Shown piece after piece: positions 5,933-7,056 of a DNA stretch of 7,056 nucleotides. Positions within the stretch are counted from its first letter, which is position 1; every line of letters starts with the position of its first letter. The notes below the pieces were generated by a model. It made no database searches. It worked only from the letters and a program-made list of their open reading frames with translations, and was not told the origin of the DNA. The translations under genes were made by a program, and so were the position numbers. The DNA comes from Cytophagia bacterium. Lineage in GTDB: Bacteria; Bacteroidota; Bacteroidia; Cytophagales; Cyclobacteriaceae. The stretch is taken from NCBI GenBank assembly GCA_013373005.1, contig JABXIP010000496.1:1-7056 (forward strand), written 5' to 3'.

Positions 5933-6631
5933 ATGAAGCACACTTGGCAGAAGATTGAGAACAACAACATCAGACTCAAATTGCTCTACGAAATAGATGC
6001 AGATGACGACTCCATCACCACCAATTTCGACCAGGAAGTTTACGACCTAAACCTCCCCTTTTTTCATACGCATCAGCTTTTTCGGGTTTTTGTTGAACAC
6101 AAAACAGAAACAGGAATTGTAGAAAAACCTGTCTATGGCCTGCACTATTTCGGAGACTATATATTGTTCGATAATTCCAACGAACCCATTTATAAAGTAG
6201 CGGAAAAAGACCTTTACCTCTCCAAAGAAAATGTGGTTGAGTATGCTAGATTCTTCTTTAGCCATGTAGAAGGTCGTCATGGCCATTTCTACCCTGTATA
6301 TTCTATGGAAGACATTCCTCTTTTACCTGAACCTTGGGAACAAAAAGAACCAGAACCAGAAGCAGAGTGGGCCGACTTTATAGACATCAATCAAATTAAG
6401 GATGCATTCACCAATCACAACCCTGAGGTTGAACTGAAAGAAGGCTCATTCTATTTCGATTTTCTAGTCATGTTCAGACAAGGCCTTTTCACCTCTAAAA
6501 TGCAGGTTGAGGCAGAAACGGGATACATTACCATGAGTGAAGAGCTATTACTAATAGATGGAGTACCAACGAATCAAGAGCTGCTGGAAAAGAGAATGTT
6601 AGACTATTGGTATAATATTCCGCAAAAGTAG
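5933..6631 (+). CDS. Unrecognised acidic soluble protein, 232 residues
   Basis: I do not recognise this family. The protein has no signal peptide, membrane helix, Walker motif or cysteine. The N-terminal half (1-125) is rich in aromatics and ends in ARFFFSHVEGRHGHFYPVYS (105-124), which looks like a conserved structural core with three histidines. A Pro/Glu-rich linker follows at 128-146 (LLPEPWEQKEPEPEAEW). The C-terminal part (147-232) is predicted alpha/beta, with KEGSFYFDFLVMFRQGLFTS and a charged tail ending in LDYWYNIP. The layout suggests two domains joined by a flexible linker. The gene lies 60 bases after the small membrane protein, on the same strand, and may belong to the uup-cyclase transcript. 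Its start is the first ATG, preceded by CTTTAAGT without a Shine-Dalgarno. The uninterrupted length and non-random composition make it a real gene. Confidence 0.85.
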   Translation: MKHTWQKIENNNIRLKLLYEIDADDDSITTNFDQEVYDLNLPFFHTHQLFRVFVEHKTETGIVEKPVYGLHYFGDYILFDNSNEPIYKVAEKDLYLSKENVVEYARFFFSHVEGRHGHFYPVYSMEDIPLLPEPWEQKEPEPEAEWADFIDINQIKDAFTNHNPEVELKEGSFYFDFLVMFRQGLFTSKMQVEAETGYITMSEELLLIDGVPTNQELLEKRMLDYWYNIPQK

Positions 6632-6729
6632 CCTAAAGCCATTTGCATATTAGTTACAACTCGAGCGCTTTTACTACGTGTAGAGGAACATTGGTTGAAC
6701 TCTTTTGTTCCATAATCACTTAGCGAAAT
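6632..6729 (+). other. 98-base intergenic stretch before the serine acetyltransferase gene
   Basis: This is the longest gap among the rightward genes and the likeliest place for a new promoter, but I see no good TTTG/TAnnTTTG pair. It holds a weak inverted repeat, GGAACA (6685-6690) and TGTTCC (6706-6711), around a 15-base spacer, and the near-palindrome CTACGTGTAG (6674-6683). Neither is followed by a T-run at the right position, so no intrinsic terminator is called. Confidence 0.3.
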
Positions 6730-7056
6730 ATGAATCAGGAATTCATTAATAAATTATACATCAGGCAACAGGCCTGCCCAAATTGTCCATCACCAGAAGT
6801 GGTATCACATTGGTTCAATGAATTACTAGGCACGCTTTTCCCGGATTTTTCGAAGCAACAGTTCAGCAATCAGAAAGAGTTCGAACTGCATTTTGAGAAA
6901 CTTAAGCTCCAGCTAGATCAGATTCTATCCAGAAATCCGATAAAATCTGAAGCAGACCCAGACCAAATTGCCGAGACTTTCTTTGAAAGTTTACCTGAGA
7001 TTCATGTAATGCTGGAAGAGGATATTACAGCCATTTTCGAGGGAGACCCTGCAGCA
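6730..7056 (+). CDS. cysE: Probable serine O-acetyltransferase, N-terminal 109 residues (C-terminus beyond window)
   Basis: Serine O-acetyltransferase transfers acetyl from acetyl-CoA to L-serine, the first step of cysteine synthesis. Only the helical N-terminal domain is inside the window; the frame is open to the last base. Recognition rests on LEEDITAIFEGDPAA at 95-109, which matches the family segment ending in GDPAA just before the hexapeptide-repeat catalytic domain, on LGTLFPDF (33-40), and on the all-helical, Gln/Glu-rich character between them. The left-handed beta-helix and active-site His are outside the window. Residues 16-20 (CPNCP) hold a CxxC pair that I do not associate with the classical enterobacterial enzyme. 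It starts 98 bases after the preceding gene, so it may have its own promoter. The alternative is another hexapeptide acyltransferase, which I consider less likely. Confidence 0.75.
   Translation, partial: MNQEFINKLYIRQQACPNCPSPEVVSHWFNELLGTLFPDFSKQQFSNQKEFELHFEKLKLQLDQILSRNPIKSEADPDQIAETFFESLPEIHVMLEEDITAIFEGDPAA

Noticed and set aside
4680..6631. A Pycsar-type anti-phage system (cyclase plus membrane effector)
   Set aside because: The cyclase has an N-terminal ferredoxin domain and sits behind a housekeeping-type uup gene. The small membrane protein has no cyclic-nucleotide-binding domain, and no TIR or other toxic effector is visible. The unusual selector residues alone are not enough.
6674..6711. 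Intrinsic terminator formed by GGAACA/TGTTCC or CTAC/GTAG repeats
   Set aside because: Stems are only 4-6 bp, one has a 15-base loop and the other a 2-base loop, and no T-run follows.

Overview
The window looks like a chromosomal segment from a Bacteroidota bacterium, possibly of the Cytophagia type. The evidence is the absence of Shine-Dalgarno sequences before any start codon, a TAnnTTTG-type -7 promoter box, moderately AT-rich intergenic DNA, and protein variants typical of that phylum. No RNA gene, insertion sequence, CRISPR array or phage gene is visible.

Left part, minus strand (1-2550): a two-gene export operon reads leftward. The first gene encodes a MacA/HlyD-type periplasmic adaptor with an N-terminal membrane anchor and a long coiled-coil hairpin. 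The second encodes a MacB-type permease without an ATPase domain, cut at its C-terminus by the window edge. The two overlap by one base (TAATG), so they are probably translationally coupled. The partner ATPase and the outer-membrane TolC-type channel are not in the window; the ATPase may lie just to the left.

Centre (2551-2810): a 260-base divergent control region. The leftward promoter carries a perfect 16-bp palindrome over its -7 element. The rightward promoter has a good TAGCTTTG box so close to the ATG that the transcript may be leaderless. A 25-codon ORF of doubtful reality lies between them.

Right part, plus strand (2811-7056): an ABC-F ATPase of the Uup type comes first. It is followed in the same reading frame, after two tandem stop codons only, by a [2Fe-2S] ferredoxin domain fused to a class III nucleotide cyclase. 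Then come a 77-residue two-helix membrane protein, an unrecognised acidic soluble protein of 232 residues, and the N-terminal 109 residues of a probable serine O-acetyltransferase (first enzyme of cysteine synthesis).

The most interesting item is the ferredoxin-cyclase. It looks like a redox- or iron-sulfur-responsive second-messenger enzyme. Its metal-binding and transition-state residues are kept, but by eye alignment both substrate-selecting positions are non-canonical, so its product cannot be predicted. No cyclic-nucleotide effector is visible nearby.
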